A DNA stretch of 64,000 bases, taken from the NCBI GenBank assembly GCA_037833965.1, contig AP031355.1, forward strand, positions 1,513,501-1,577,500, given 5' to 3'. How positions within the stretch are numbered: the first letter of the stretch is position 1; the number at the start of each line of letters is the position of its first letter. Position numbers and translations under genes: made by a program. The notes beneath the pieces are model-generated. The model saw only the letters and a list, made by a program, of their open reading frames with translations. It was not told the DNA's origin and searched no databases. Positions 31,835 through 42,430 of the stretch are shown in pieces. This DNA is from Marchantia polymorpha subsp. ruderalis. Its lineage: Eukaryota; Streptophyta; Marchantiopsida; Marchantiales; Marchantiaceae.

Positions 31835-32730
31835 GGACTCTTCCAGCTGCGGAACTGCAGATCAGGAACTCACTTTCTTGGCGTGTTTGTGCATTTTGGT
31901 CCTGGCACCACGTAGAGAAGCTCCAGCATAGTGAAGTTACCGTATGTTGTAGTTGAAGGCCTTCGGCTGAATGTTCAGAGCTAGCACCCGGTTAGAGACT
32001 TGAGTAGTGCGGATCTGCACCTGCGGGTGATTTCTGATGCTCAGAGCCGGTTGCGAGTTAGAGACTTGAACAGTTCCCCCTTACTCCTTCGAGTGACATA
32101 TCCTGATTGTACTCCTACGGGAAGTTTCCCCTAAATGCCAAAGTGAAGTTTTATTACTTCGTGTAAGCCTTGGTTTGCAATTCAGGTTGTGTGTGTGTTA
32201 CTAGATTGTGTCTCAGTTAAGTTCTCAGTCGGGCCTGTACTCCCTGCGTTTGGTGTGAGTCGAGGGTGACGTCCACGGTGTATGAAGAGGCTTCGTTCCG
32301 AAGTGGGAAGTCCAGTCCGGGTACCCTACGCTAGTTCCTGGCGGAAGGGCAGTAAAAGCCGGAGTGGGAGTCACTACCTGCAGAACCTCTGAGTGAACTT
32401 TTGAGACACCTTCCCCCTGAAATCCGAAGCGGAGGTCCTGACCGACCTCCGAGTTGTGCTTTTGCCAGTTTCAGGTGTGTGTGTGTGTTGAGTGACTACG
32501 CTGTACTGTGCATCCTCCGAGCATCCTCCGAGTCGAGATCCTCCTCCAAGTCGAGCCTCCGAGTCGAGCACTGCAGTATTTCTGGGAGTGACAGTCGCCT
32601 GAGAATTCAAACTCTACAAAAGTCTGTTAAAACGTGACACTTTTACTCTGTGTGTTGCCTCTGTCCCTGTGGGTTCGATCTTTTTACCACCATACTGCAG
32701 TTTTAGCCTTTGGTGGGTTATTACACTCAT

Positions 32731-33018
32731 TCTCCCGCACGTACTTCTTGGGATGGTCGACGGACAACGGCGGAAAACGCGCAAGCTCCGCCGTTGTCAA
32801 ACAATTCCGCTGTCAATAAAAATTGATGAGGAAAGGAGAGAGATGGTTTAGAGTTCCCCCCTTCTCCTCAAAAGCGTGTTGTCGCATCACCCTGTGCAGG
32901 ATGCTCGCCCAGTGAATTGGAGTTCCCTCGATGATGCACTCCACAAAAGAGACCTGCCACAATGTGATGTAGCAGGCGCGGTGTGGCTGTAGTAATTGCA
33001 GCAGCGCCGCGGACAAAG
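32731..33018 (-). pseudogene. Coil protein, family B, middle of N-terminal domain (B2, outer copy)
   Basis: Minus-strand continuation of the gene cut by A4: TLWQVSFVECIIEG, IHWASILHRVMRQHAFEEKGG, TLNHLSPFLINF. It ends at 33018 in the codons for R-TLSAALLQLLQP, where the reversed 3' terminus of a second B copy begins. The upstream part of this gene is absent. Confidence 0.8.
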
Positions 33019-34032
33019 TATAATAACCCACTAAAGGCTAAAACTGCAATATAGTGGTAGAAAGGTCGAACCCACAGGGACAGAGGAACACACAGGGTAC
33101 AAAGTGTCACGTTTTAACAGACTATTGAGGAGTTTGAATTCTCAGGCAACTGTCACTCCCAGAAATACTACAAGTGTCCACTCGGAGCGCACTCGGAGGT
33201 CGCACAGTGCAGCGTAACACACCCACACACACACACCTGAAACTACAGAAACACAACCGAGAGATCCGTTAGGACCTCTACTCAAGATTTCAGGGGGGGA
33301 AAGTCTCTCGAGAGTACACTCAGCAAAGCTGCGGGTAGTGACTCCCAACTCCGGCTTTTACAACACTTCCGCTAGCTTGCTGCTAGCGTAGGAAACCCGG
33401 TTTGGACTGCCTACTTCGGATCGAAGTCACTCATACGCGGTGAACAACACTCTCAATTCACAAAACACGCAGAGAACACAGGTCCGCACTGAAGGACTCA
33501 CTGAGAAACATTCCAGTAACACAATAACAGTCTATTGAAGAGTTTGAATTCTCAGGCACTTGTCATTCCCAGAAATACTACAGGGGTTACCCTCAAGGCA
33601 CCTGCTGCAGCGTAACCTGAATTTACAACCAAGGCTTACACGAAGTAACAAAACTTCACTTTGGCATTCAGGGGAAAAATCCCAAAGGAGTACAATCAGA
33701 AAGAAACACTCGAAGGTGTAGGGGCAAAACTGTTCAAGTATCTAACTAGTCACTGGCTCTGAGCATCGGCAGTCACCCCCAGGTGCAGATCCGAACTACT
33801 CAAGTCTCTAACCAATGTACTAGCTCTGAACATTCGGCCGCAGGCCTTCAGCTACAAAATGCGGAACGCTAAGTTGTAACTCCTCGTGCGTGGTGACAGA
33901 ACTCAAGGACACAAACACGCAAAGGAAATGGGTTCCTGATCTGCACTTCTGAGTTTGGGAAAGAACCCCAGGCAAAACGCCTGGAACTATTTTATACCTT
34001 CTAAGTCCTAACTAACACTACACTGCACTACG
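33019..34032 (-). mobile_element. Second B 3' region inside B2
   Basis: On plus it starts TATAATAACCC, the usual TGTAATAACCC with one G-to-A change in the terminal dinucleotide pair, and continues through the standard 3' region to the stop of the gene at 34033. The left flank is caaag (33014-33018). The matching five-mer is not found at the only 5' terminus (38325 is followed by cacgt), which supports the recombination explanation given for B2. Confidence 0.7.
33968..33996 (-). promoter_or_regulatory. TATA box and hairpin of the inner B2 copy
   Basis: Reversed TATA at 33991-33996 and hairpin at 33968-33984 with the CCAGGC/GCCTGG arms also seen at 25612-25628. Confidence 0.6.
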
Positions 34033-36869
34033 CTACACGCCTGCACAGAACCACGCTACACTACACTCCGCGGAACCTGTGCTACGTCTCCTGCGCGACG
34101 GACTGCCGCGCACTAACTCCCTACCCTGCCAGTCTTCTGCTCGACTGCGCAGTCCCAATCGCTGCAACGCCGCGGACACCTCCACTTCGAGGGCGGACAT
34201 GGTATCCTGCGCCTTCGACAGAAAAGCATCGAGCTTCTTTGCTACCTTCCGCCGACTCCTGCTGTCGCCTGACAACAACCCGGCTGCGCGAAGTTCAAAC
34301 TCACGCAGTGTGAGTTTCTCCTGCGCCGCCACTTCCCAGTGGGCGTAGCCCTTGAGACAGTGGGCGACACGCCTCGCCGTCTGCACCTTTGTGCGATCTG
34401 CCTCCTTCCTGCGATCCTCTTCAATTACCACTAATTGCGATTCGGCCTCAGCACGTTGCGCTCTCAATTCGCCACACTCTGACTGTAGCCTGCGGATTAC
34501 CTCCTCATCCGCCTGCCGTGCGAGCTGACACTGTTCTAACAACCGCGTCTGTCGCACGAGCTCCTCTGACAAAATCCGATTCTGGGCCTGCTCAGAAATT
34601 AGTGCTTCTATGACCTTCACCTGCTCCTTGGTGAGCTCTTCCAGTTTCCCATCCCTCACCTTCTCGGAGTACTTGTAGAATTTCTGATTGAGTTTATACT
34701 GACCCCACAAGCATTCATGCTTCTACTTCAATTCTCTCAACTCCTGGTCCACTCTAGCTAGTAGCTTGCTGGTGTGGACTTTAGTGCGAGTCCGCCTGCG
34801 CACTAACTCGATGTAAGATCCCGGCTGAAGTGGGTCGGCGTATTTATCGACTTTGCGATCCAAGTACCTCAGCAACGGAATCACCTGCTCAGAGAGCGCC
34901 GCCGCCGGCGCTCCAACAATTTCCTCCTCCTCCTCCTCGGTGTCCCCTGCTCCTTACATTTCTTCGGTGGAGCCTCCGTCGTCATCATCCGAGTGGAGAA
35001 TTTCAGTCGCCATTGATTGCGTTGGCGACTGACCCGAGTGGGGCTGCACGTCGTCGACGTGTGCTGCCTGCGAAGGCACGGCTGCAGCCTCGCTGCTCTT
35101 CGCCAAAATGTCTAAGGCGGTAGGCGAATGTGCCCGTGCTGCATCCCCGCCGCCCGCTTGTTGATCGTCTACCGTATCCTCTCTACCGCCGACGTCCGCC
35201 GCCGAAGGCGATCGAGCGGAGGGTGGCTGCGCGGGGTTTGATTGCGCATTGCGAACCAAAAATTTATCCCGCGGACAGTCACTCCGCTCCTCCGCCAGTT
35301 GCTGCTCCCTTGATCGGCCTGCGGGTGCTGTGCTTGGTCTGTGCGCAGGCGCAAATGCCGGCGACTTGTCCGCCGCAGGCATAGCGCCGCGGACGTCCAT
35401 CGCCAAAGGCGACATGGCCGGGGGCGCTCGCCCGATGTCCCTTGGCCCTGAGGCCCTACCGCCGAAGGCACATCTACCGGCGGATTACCCGCCGATGGTG
35501 CGGCCTCCGCACACTCCCTGCTCGTATCTCCTCGGCTCGAAGGCCCTGGCGCCGAAGGCGCAAATCGCGGCGCGTTGTGCGCCGGAGGGTCTGGCCCCGA
35601 AGGCCGGTGTCTCGTAGGCGGCTCTTCCGCCGGCTCCTTCCCCTTCCTACGTTGGAACGGGGGTGATTCCTGCCTGTGCACAGGCGGCACGTGTGGAGGT
35701 GACCTGTGCACAGGTGGACTGCTTCTTCCCACGCGTAGGCGTAGATCTACGTCCGCTTGTGATCGTCCGTCCGCGGAGGCTCGCCTGTGCGCAAACGGAA
35801 CACCTGTCCGCAACGCACGTGGTAACTCCGGAGGCCCTTGGCCTGTAGGCGGCCTCTCGCCCGTCGAGGCTGCAGCGTGGTCCGTTGCTCCTGCGGACGT
35901 CCGCGCTTCCTCATTCTTCTCTGGCGACGCACTTCCTTTCTCCGTCGCAATCGTCGCCGTGTCCGCACTGTTGGCTGGTAACACCAGTCTGCGTGCCTTC
36001 GGCTTCGGCCGGCTGTATGACTCGTACAACGGCCGCGGTCGAATGGGAGCAGAGGGTTCTTGATGCTGCTCCTCTTCGGACTCCTCTCTCCATCGCCGCT
36101 TCCGCGGCACTCGTGCTGCAGGAGTGTTCCTCCCTTTGTCCCTCCGCCTTGACGGAGTAGAAGTCGGTGACTCCTCTGCATCAGTGTCGACCTCATTCTC
36201 CCGCATATACTTCCCGGGATGGTCGACGGACAACGGCGGAAAACGCTCAAGCTCCGCCGCTGTCAAACAATTCTGCTGTCGATAAAAATTGATGAGGAAA
36301 GGAGAGAGATGGTTTAGAGTCCCCCCCTTCTCCTCAAAAGCGTGCTGTCGCATCACCCTGTGCAGGATGCTCGCCCAGTGAATTGGAGTTCCCTCGATGA
36401 CGCACTCCACAAAAGAGACCTGCCACAATGTGACGTAGCAGGCGCGGTGTGGCTGCAGTAATTGCATCAGCGCCGCGGACAAAGTCCGGTGGAATCGATC
36501 CTTGTAATCGCGGGTCCTGTACCCATTCTTGGTAGACCTCCCGGTCTTGAACAGCTCCGCAAATTGCGCCTCTTCCTGCTTGGTCACCTTGATGCTCTCA
36601 CTGTCGAAGAGGAGATGCCCTGGCATGCCGGCACATCTTCCCAATGCCTGCGCCCAATCTTGGACTGTCCACCGATCAACATGCGGACGCAATCCGCGCG
36701 AGGGTGGTCCCTGTGGCTCTAGCCACTCGCGCACCATATCCGCACAGATGTAGTTCCATCCCCATAGCAAGAAATCGAGCTTTCTTGCTATCAAGCGCTC
36801 CTCGAAAGCGCGCAGCCCGTTCTGTGGTAGACGAAGCGGCAGCATCCGCAATCGGCCCGGTCTCGTCAT
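34033..36869 (-). pseudogene. Coil protein, family B, one frameshift and two stops (B2, inner/recombinant copy)
   Basis: ATG at 36869 (minus) begins MTRPGRLRMLPLRLPQNGL; the frame is also open upstream to 36995. It runs uninterrupted to about 35420, where ggggcgctc replaces the ggggccgctc of the other copy, a one-base loss. In the new frame there are stops near 34956 and 34723, and the coil ends at 34033. The N-terminal domain (FLLWGWNYICADMVREWLE, WAQALGRCAGM, TRDYKDRFHR, TLNHLSPFLINFYR), basic motifs PRKRRWREE and RPKPKARRLVLP, linker and ALDILAKS are well preserved. About 940 codons in the undamaged state. Confidence 0.85.
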
Positions 36870-38325
36870 TGCGTTCCTGGGGTTCGCTCGCCCGCTCATT
36901 CTACTTCCGCACCGCCCGAGCTTCTTTCTCTCTCGGCAAACTCTAATCGCCCTCAATTCCAAATCACGCGCACTCACTTCTCCCTCAATCACCAAGAAAT
37001 CCTCTGTGCGGCGATGTCAAGAATGCTTAGCAGCCAGCAGATGGACGCGCGCAGCTCGCACAAGAGAATGGAATCGCAAATTCAAGAATGGGACGCTCTG
37101 CGCCGCCCGGTCGAAGGTCATGGTCGGCTCTTGCTCGTGGAGGACGTCTCAATTGATGGCCGCGCCGGCTCTACGCTGGAACGGTCTCCGCTCTCACGCG
37201 CGGCTTCACGCTCCGCCGTCGCCGATTAAACTCTCACGCTCGAATTGGCGGATTTGAACTCCGCGAGCGTACTACCCCGCGGACATGGGTGCGCAGCGCC
37301 GAAGGCGAGTTTTCCACCTTGCGCGGTACACTTGTTCGTACCGCTCCTCAGCCAATCCCCTTCTGCCTCGACGCGTGTGTCCGCATGTCGGACAAAAGTT
37401 CAACTCCTGCCTGTGCGCAGGCAGACTCCTCGGCGGATTCTCCGCCGGCGCGGAACTTCATCCTCCTGTGCACAGGCGCTCGCCTGTGCGCAGGCGAATT
37501 CCGTACGCGGCGACGCGCTGGCGCGGAAGGCGTGGACCGCGGTCAGCCGTCTCCGTCCAGACTGTCCGTTCCTTGTCTCTTCGTCGGCGCTTCCGCCGCC
37601 GCAACTCCGTCCGTCCAAGAGCGCATCCACCCGTCCCGTCCGTACGGTCCGTACGGATTTGAGTATTCTGGCGGCTCCTTGCTCGTCCGCGGCGCTGCGC
37701 TGGCGCAGAAGGCGCCGTACACTTTCTACCTCACAAGGCGCATTTCTAGGGCCCAAGGCGGATTTCCCGCCGACGCCGAAGCGCCTGTGCACAGGCGCAC
37801 GCCTGTGCGTATGCAAACTTTGCGCCTACCTCAAAACCCTATTTCGCCTGTGCGCAGGCGAACTTCCTTCGTCCGCGCATAGGACAAAACTTCTCCGCCT
37901 GCGCGCAGGCGAAAAGCTGAGTATCTTACAACCTTCATAACTCCCGGAGTCCTCATCCGTTGTTGGCGTTCTTGGGCTCGTTGAAATCAGTGCGTCGAGC
38001 TCTTTCCAACGAAACCCTAACTAAGTCAAGGCGTTTGGGGGTTGACCTAAATATGAAGGATTTCCCTACCGCCGCGGACGCAGCTCCGAAGGCGGGTTTT
38101 GCGCCTTGCGCCGTAGGGATCCTAACTGCAAAGCTCGCAGGGAGGATGGTGCCCTTCCTTACCGCTGCAACCAACTCCTAAATTCTACGAGGTCCCTCGA
38201 GAATCTCTGCGATCTTCCGAATTCACTCTGTTTTAATGCACCGAAGGCTATTAACATTGCTGCCAGGGTACAGTTTTCCAAAAATGTTTTAATTTCCTCA
38301 AAATTACCAAAAGTGGGGTACCACA
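36870..38325 (-). other. B2 leader and 5' terminus
   Basis: Leader of the family B copy with 5' end at 38325. It carries the foldback module near 37970-38035, and palindromes of the CGCCTGTGCACAGGCG and CGCCTGCGCGCAGGCG kind (37782-37797, 37896-37911) where B1 and B3 have mostly CGCCTACGCGTAGGCG. A degraded double W-box (gaccgcggtcag) is near 37542. Confidence 0.7.
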
Positions 38326-38330
38326 CACGT

Positions 38331-39244
38331 CATGTCTCTGCGCTACTTGCAGGCAATACGAGCCTGTGTGCTTTCTGCTTCGGCCGACTGTAGAGCTCCT
38401 CTAGTGGCCGCTTCCGTTTGAGAGCAGCTGAATCTCGATGTTGACCCTTCTATGCTTCTCCCTTCCATCTCCGCTTCCGCGGCACTCGCCCTGCGAATGA
38501 TTCCCTTCCCGCACTCTGTTGGGCTGTTGGCGTGGAGGCAGGAGTCTCTTCCTCGTCGGTGTCGACCTCGACATCCTTCACATACCTCCCGGGATTGCTT
38601 AGTGATAGTAGTGGAAATTGAACACGCTCGGTCGCGGTTAGGCAACACAGCGACCGATAAAAGTTGATCAAGAAGGGGGAGAGGTGATTGATCGATCCCC
38701 CCTTCTCCTCAAACGCATGCTGCCGCGTTATCTTCCATAAGATGCGTGCCCAGTGAATTGGAGCTCCGACCAACGCCAGCTTCATGAAAGACACTTGCCA
38801 AGAAGTGATGTATGTGGTCCTGTGCGGCTGCAAGAGTTGGAGAAGTGCTACCGCGACATTTCTGCGGTAGCGATCCTTGTAGTCCCGGGTCCTGTACCCG
38901 TTCTTGCTAGACTTTGCACTCTTGAACAGGGCCGCGAAGGAAATCTCCTCCTCCTTCGTGACCTTGATGCTCTCGCTATCAAATATGAGATGTTTGTCCT
39001 CTCCCGCACATCTTCCCAGTACCTGTGCCCAATCTTGGATGGTCCAACGCTCTACGTGCGATCAAAACCCGCGCGTAGGTTGGTGTCTCTCCTTCTGCCA
39101 TTCGCGCACCATGTCCTGGCACACGTAATTCCATCCCCACAGGAGGAAATTGAGCTTCACCGCAGACAGCTGGGGCTGGAAAGCGCGAAGCCCAATCGGC
39201 GGAATCTTCAGAGAGATCACCCGCAGCTGAGTGACCTTCGACAT
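38331..39244 (-). pseudogene. C1 coil protein, piece 1 (N-terminal domain, family C)
   Basis: ATG at 39244 (minus) begins MSKVTQLRVISLKIPPIGL, then FLLWGWNYVCQDMVREW, an in-frame stop near 39062 in the GF-PH-ERW motif, YRTRDYKDRYRRNVAVALLQ, WQVSFMKLALVGAPIHWARI, TRQHAFEEKGG, LINFYR and basic motifs PRKRRWKGEA and RPKQKAHRLVLP. An upstream in-frame ATG lies at 39442. Frames shift near 38450-38650. The next piece of the gene is 13.7 kb away at 24662, on the far side of B2. Confidence 0.82.
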
Positions 39245-40573
39245 TGCGTTCTTGAAATCGGATTTCGCAAACTCTCCTCCGCTATGCCCAAGCTTCTTGC
39301 CCGCGGCTGCGATTCCTCTGCAAACTCTACTTTCTCTCAATTCCTGCGGTCGCGCACTCAATTCTCCCCTTGCTATGCAAGTCTCTGCGCGTTGCCTCCT
39401 CGAATTTCTCTCTGCTAGAATGTGTGCGCGCGGAGCTCTCACAAGAAATTGAAATCACAAATTCAAGAATGAGTCGCCCGCCCTTGGCTCACAAGATTTC
39501 ATTGTCGACACTTGGTCGTGAGTGTCGACTCACTTGATGGCTGCGCCGGCTTGGAGGCGTAACGGCCCTCCTCTCTCACGCGCGGCTTCACGCTCCGTCG
39601 TTGCGCGGACTCACACGCTCAAAAATTCAATTTGATTTCTGCCATCGCACTTCGCCGCAACCGTGTTCGCGCAACGCCGAAGGCGCGGCGGCAAAGGCTT
39701 TCGCCTCTCGCCGACTCGCAACTTGTATCCATCCCGCACCGCCGAAGGCACCTCGCCGCAAGCGTTCCGCCGAAGGCAAACTCCTTTCGCCGAAGGCGTT
39801 AACCCGCAGCGCCGAAGGCGAACATCTACCGCCGAAGGCGTTGACTCCAAGTGCCGAAGGCGAACTTCTTGAAGACGTCCGTCGACATAGATGCATGGCG
39901 GAAGGCGGCTGTGCCAAAGGCGTTGACCGTAGTCAACGAGTCTTGTCTTGTCTGTTGATCCCTCTTGTCCCTCCAAAGGCGCTTTTGCCGCCGGAGCTCT
40001 GTTCTGCCGAAGGCGCACATGTCCGTACCGCCGAAGGCGGATTGTACGGAGTTGCTACCCCCGAAGGCGCTTACCTAATCTTGATGCGCTGGCGCCGAAG
40101 GCGCCGTACAAAGAAATTCACCCCCGAAGGCGAACATCTAGGGCCGAAGGCGGCTCGTCCGTCGACCTAGCCCTTCCGCCGAAGGCGAACTCCTTCCGTC
40201 GAAGGCGTTCCCTCTCCGTATCTTCCGATAATCATAACTCCTTGAGTCTTCATCTGTTCCAAGCGTTCTTGGGCTCATTAAAACAAGCGTGTTGAGCTCT
40301 TTCCAACGAGACCCTAGCCAAGTCAAGGCGTTGTGAATCGAATAAGTTCTGAGGGATTTCCCTAGCGCCAAAGGCGTATCGCCGAAGGCGGATTATGCGC
40401 CTTGCGCCGAAGGAGATCTCCTTCAGGTCGGGGCGCCTGTTCCGGATAATGCGCCCAACTCCTGGAATCTATGAGATCCGCGATGTACCGATTACCGATT
40501 TACACGGCTGTTGCGGTACTGTTTTCCAAAAATGTTTTAAATTCCGCACAAACACAAAAAGTGGGTTACCACA
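39245..40573 (-). mobile_element. C1 leader and 5' terminus
   Basis: On minus the terminus TGTGGTAACCCAC starts at 40573. Inward follow the T-rich run, the foldback module near 40260-40330, a dense field of CGCCGAAGGCG palindromes at 39670-40200, and a variant double W-box at 39922-39937. The bases right of the terminus, gcaga, do not match those left of C1's 3' terminus (tgcgt), so one or both ends may have been rearranged. Confidence 0.7.
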
Positions 40574-41738
40574 GCAGACCTCTCTACGCCGAAGGCACGG
40601 ACGCCTTCGGCGGAAGCAAGACGGCCTTTGGGCCAAGAGAGACGACACGCGGCACTTGTGAATGTGTCGGCAACGGATAGGTGTTCCGCACGAGCACCGT
40701 ACGCGGACTTGCCTTCGGGGCTTGGGCCTTCGGGGCTTGGGCCTTCGGCTCGTTTGCCTTCGGCGCAGTGGAGGAAGGGGAAGGAGCCGGCGGAAGGTGC
40801 GCCTTCGGCTTAAGGGCCTTCGGTCCAATGGACTATAGGCGAGCCGCTTCCGCTCAACCGCCTTCGGCGGAAGCACCTTCGGGGCAGGACCTATCGAAGG
40901 AGCGGAAGGACAAGCAGAAAGGAGAGGCACGTGTGCAATCCGCACAATTGCCTTCCGCACAAACACCTTCCGCACAAACGCCTTCGGCGATGCGGAGTTG
41001 GTAGTAACAGGTCGGGCGAGCGGTGCGAGTTTGTCACAACCAAAATCCCCCACCGCCTTAGACATTTTGGCCCGGAGCAGTGAGGCAGCAGCGGCAGCAG
41101 ACAACGCAGACGCTACGAAGCTCAACTCACGAGAATCGCCAGAGAATTCAATGCCGACCGAAATCCTCAATTCGGAGGATGATGAAGAAGGAGACTCGGG
41201 ATCGGGTGAGGAGGAGGAGCAATCGGTGGTAGGCACGCCGACGGCGGCACTTTGCGAGCAGGTGGTACCTCTGTTGAGGTACCTCGATCGCAAGGTGACA
41301 AAGTATGCAGACTTCTGCCAGCCTAGGCCTACGTCAAGTTAGTGCGCAGGCGGACTCCCACTAAAGTCCGCACCAACAAGTTGTTGGCACGCCTGGACGG
41401 GGAAATTAAAGATCTGCGGGAGAAGAATGTGTGCCTGCAGGGCCACCTTGCTCTTTCGCGGAAGGTGCAGAAGGCCGTCGACAAGGTGCGCGATGAGCAG
41501 TTTGAGGTGGCGAAGAAGGAGTTCGCCAAGGAGAAAGCGAAGCTCGCAGATGAGTTGGATTCTGAGCAGACTTAGGATCGAATTTTGTCAGAGGAGCTCG
41601 TGTGGCAGACACGGTTGCTGGAGCAGTGTCAGCTCGCACGCCAGGCGGATGAAGAGTTAATCCGCAAACTGCAATCAGAGTGCGGGGAATTGAGAGCGCA
41701 GCGTGCGGACGTAGAGTTGAAGTTAGTAGTGGTTGAAG
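40574..41738 (+). pseudogene. Coil protein, family C, linker and first half of coil, plus strand (C2)
   Basis: Starts abruptly at ADLSTPKARTPSAEA, the same point of the linker as in C1 piece 2, consistent with C1 having inserted here. Order: GQERRHAALVNV, PSGLGPSGLGPSA, RKGKEPAEGAPSA and a stop at 40811, frameshifts, then ASLSQPKSPTALDILARS, acidic patch EDDEEGDSGSGEEEE, LCEQVVPLLRYLDRK, a frameshift near 41330, NKLLARLDGEIKDLREKN, stop at 41573, QTRLLEQCQLARQADEELI. At about 41738 it is joined to inverted 3'-region DNA with no element terminus between, so the coil's end is lost. Confidence 0.78.
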
Positions 41739-42430
41739 ACTCCCAACTCCGGCTTTTACAACCCTTCCACTAGTTTTCTGCTAGCGTAGGGAACCCGGAT
41801 TGGACTTCCTACTTCGGATCGAAGTCACTCACACGCGGTGAACAACACGCTCAACTCACAAAACGCGCAAAGAACACAAGTCCGCACGGAGGGACTCACT
41901 GAGAAACGATCTAGTAGCACACCATAACAGTCTATTGAAGAGTTTGAATTCTTCTGCACTTGTCATTCCCACAAATACTACAGGGGTTGCCCTGAAGGCA
42001 CCTGCTGCAGCGTAACCTGAATTTACAACCAAGGCTTACACGAAGTAGCAAAACTTCACTTTGGCATTCAGGGGAAAAATCCCGAAGGAGTACAATCAGG
42101 AACAGTCACTCGAAAGTGTAAGGGGGAAACTGTTCAAGTATCTAACTTGTAACTGGCTTTGAGCATCGGCAATCACCCGCAGGTGTAGATCCGAACTACT
42201 CAAGTCTCTAACCAATGTACTAGCTCTGAACATTCGGCCGAAGGCCTTCAGCTACTCAATGCGGACCGCCAAGGTGTAGCTCCTCTTGCGTGGTGACAAA
42301 ACTAAGGACACAAACACGCAGAGAAAATGAGTTCTTGATCTGCACTTTCGAAACTGGAAAAATCCCAAGGCAAGACGCCTTGAACTACTTTATACCTTCT
42401 AAGTCCTATCTAACACTACACTGCACTACA
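41739..42430 (-). mobile_element. C3 3' region, minus strand, terminus missing
   Basis: Reverse complement of the standard 3' region, starting in its middle (block tcccaactccggctttta) instead of at TGTAATAACCC. It includes the reversed TATA at 42389-42394 and hairpin 42366-42382 (CAAGGC arms). The join to the C2 gene at about 41738 is a rearrangement breakpoint. Confidence 0.7.

Larger units (their letters stand above)
27842..32725 (+). mobile_element. Element A4: complete family A coil element, 4,884 bp, inside B2
   Basis: Begins TGTGGTAACACAC at 27842 and ends GGTGGGTTATTACA at 32725. Flanks are ctcat (27837-27841 and 32726-32730). The surrounding minus-strand B gene is continuous (region coding for NEVDTD) once element and one duplicate are removed. 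Leader 27842-29217 with the foldback module near 28225-28325, gene 29218-31773, 3' region 31774-32725. Confidence 0.95.
24663..38325 (-). mobile_element. Element B2: family B element, minus, with A4 and a second B 3' end inside
   Basis: The 3' terminus (minus) is at 24663 and the 5' terminus, TGTGGTACCCCAC on minus, is at 38325. Flanks are cacgt on both sides (24658-24662 and 38326-38330), and the C1 gene reads through the join, so these are the outer borders of one insertion. Inside there are two 3' regions (24663-25676 and 33019-34032) and parts of two genes but only one leader and one 5' end. The simplest account is a second B copy inserted into the first in the same orientation, followed by recombination that removed one leader and gene start. 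Confidence 0.8.

Noticed and set aside
24663-34032. The two minus-strand 3' regions (24663-25676 and 33019-34032) as a pair of LTRs.
   Set aside because: The similarity does not stop at a border but runs on into the coil gene of each copy, so these are two copies of the whole element, not LTRs around an internal region.
2071-40573. A perfect target duplication for the C1 element.
   Set aside because: The five bases outside the two termini are tgcgt and gcaga and do not match; the pairing of these ends rests on orientation and gene order only.
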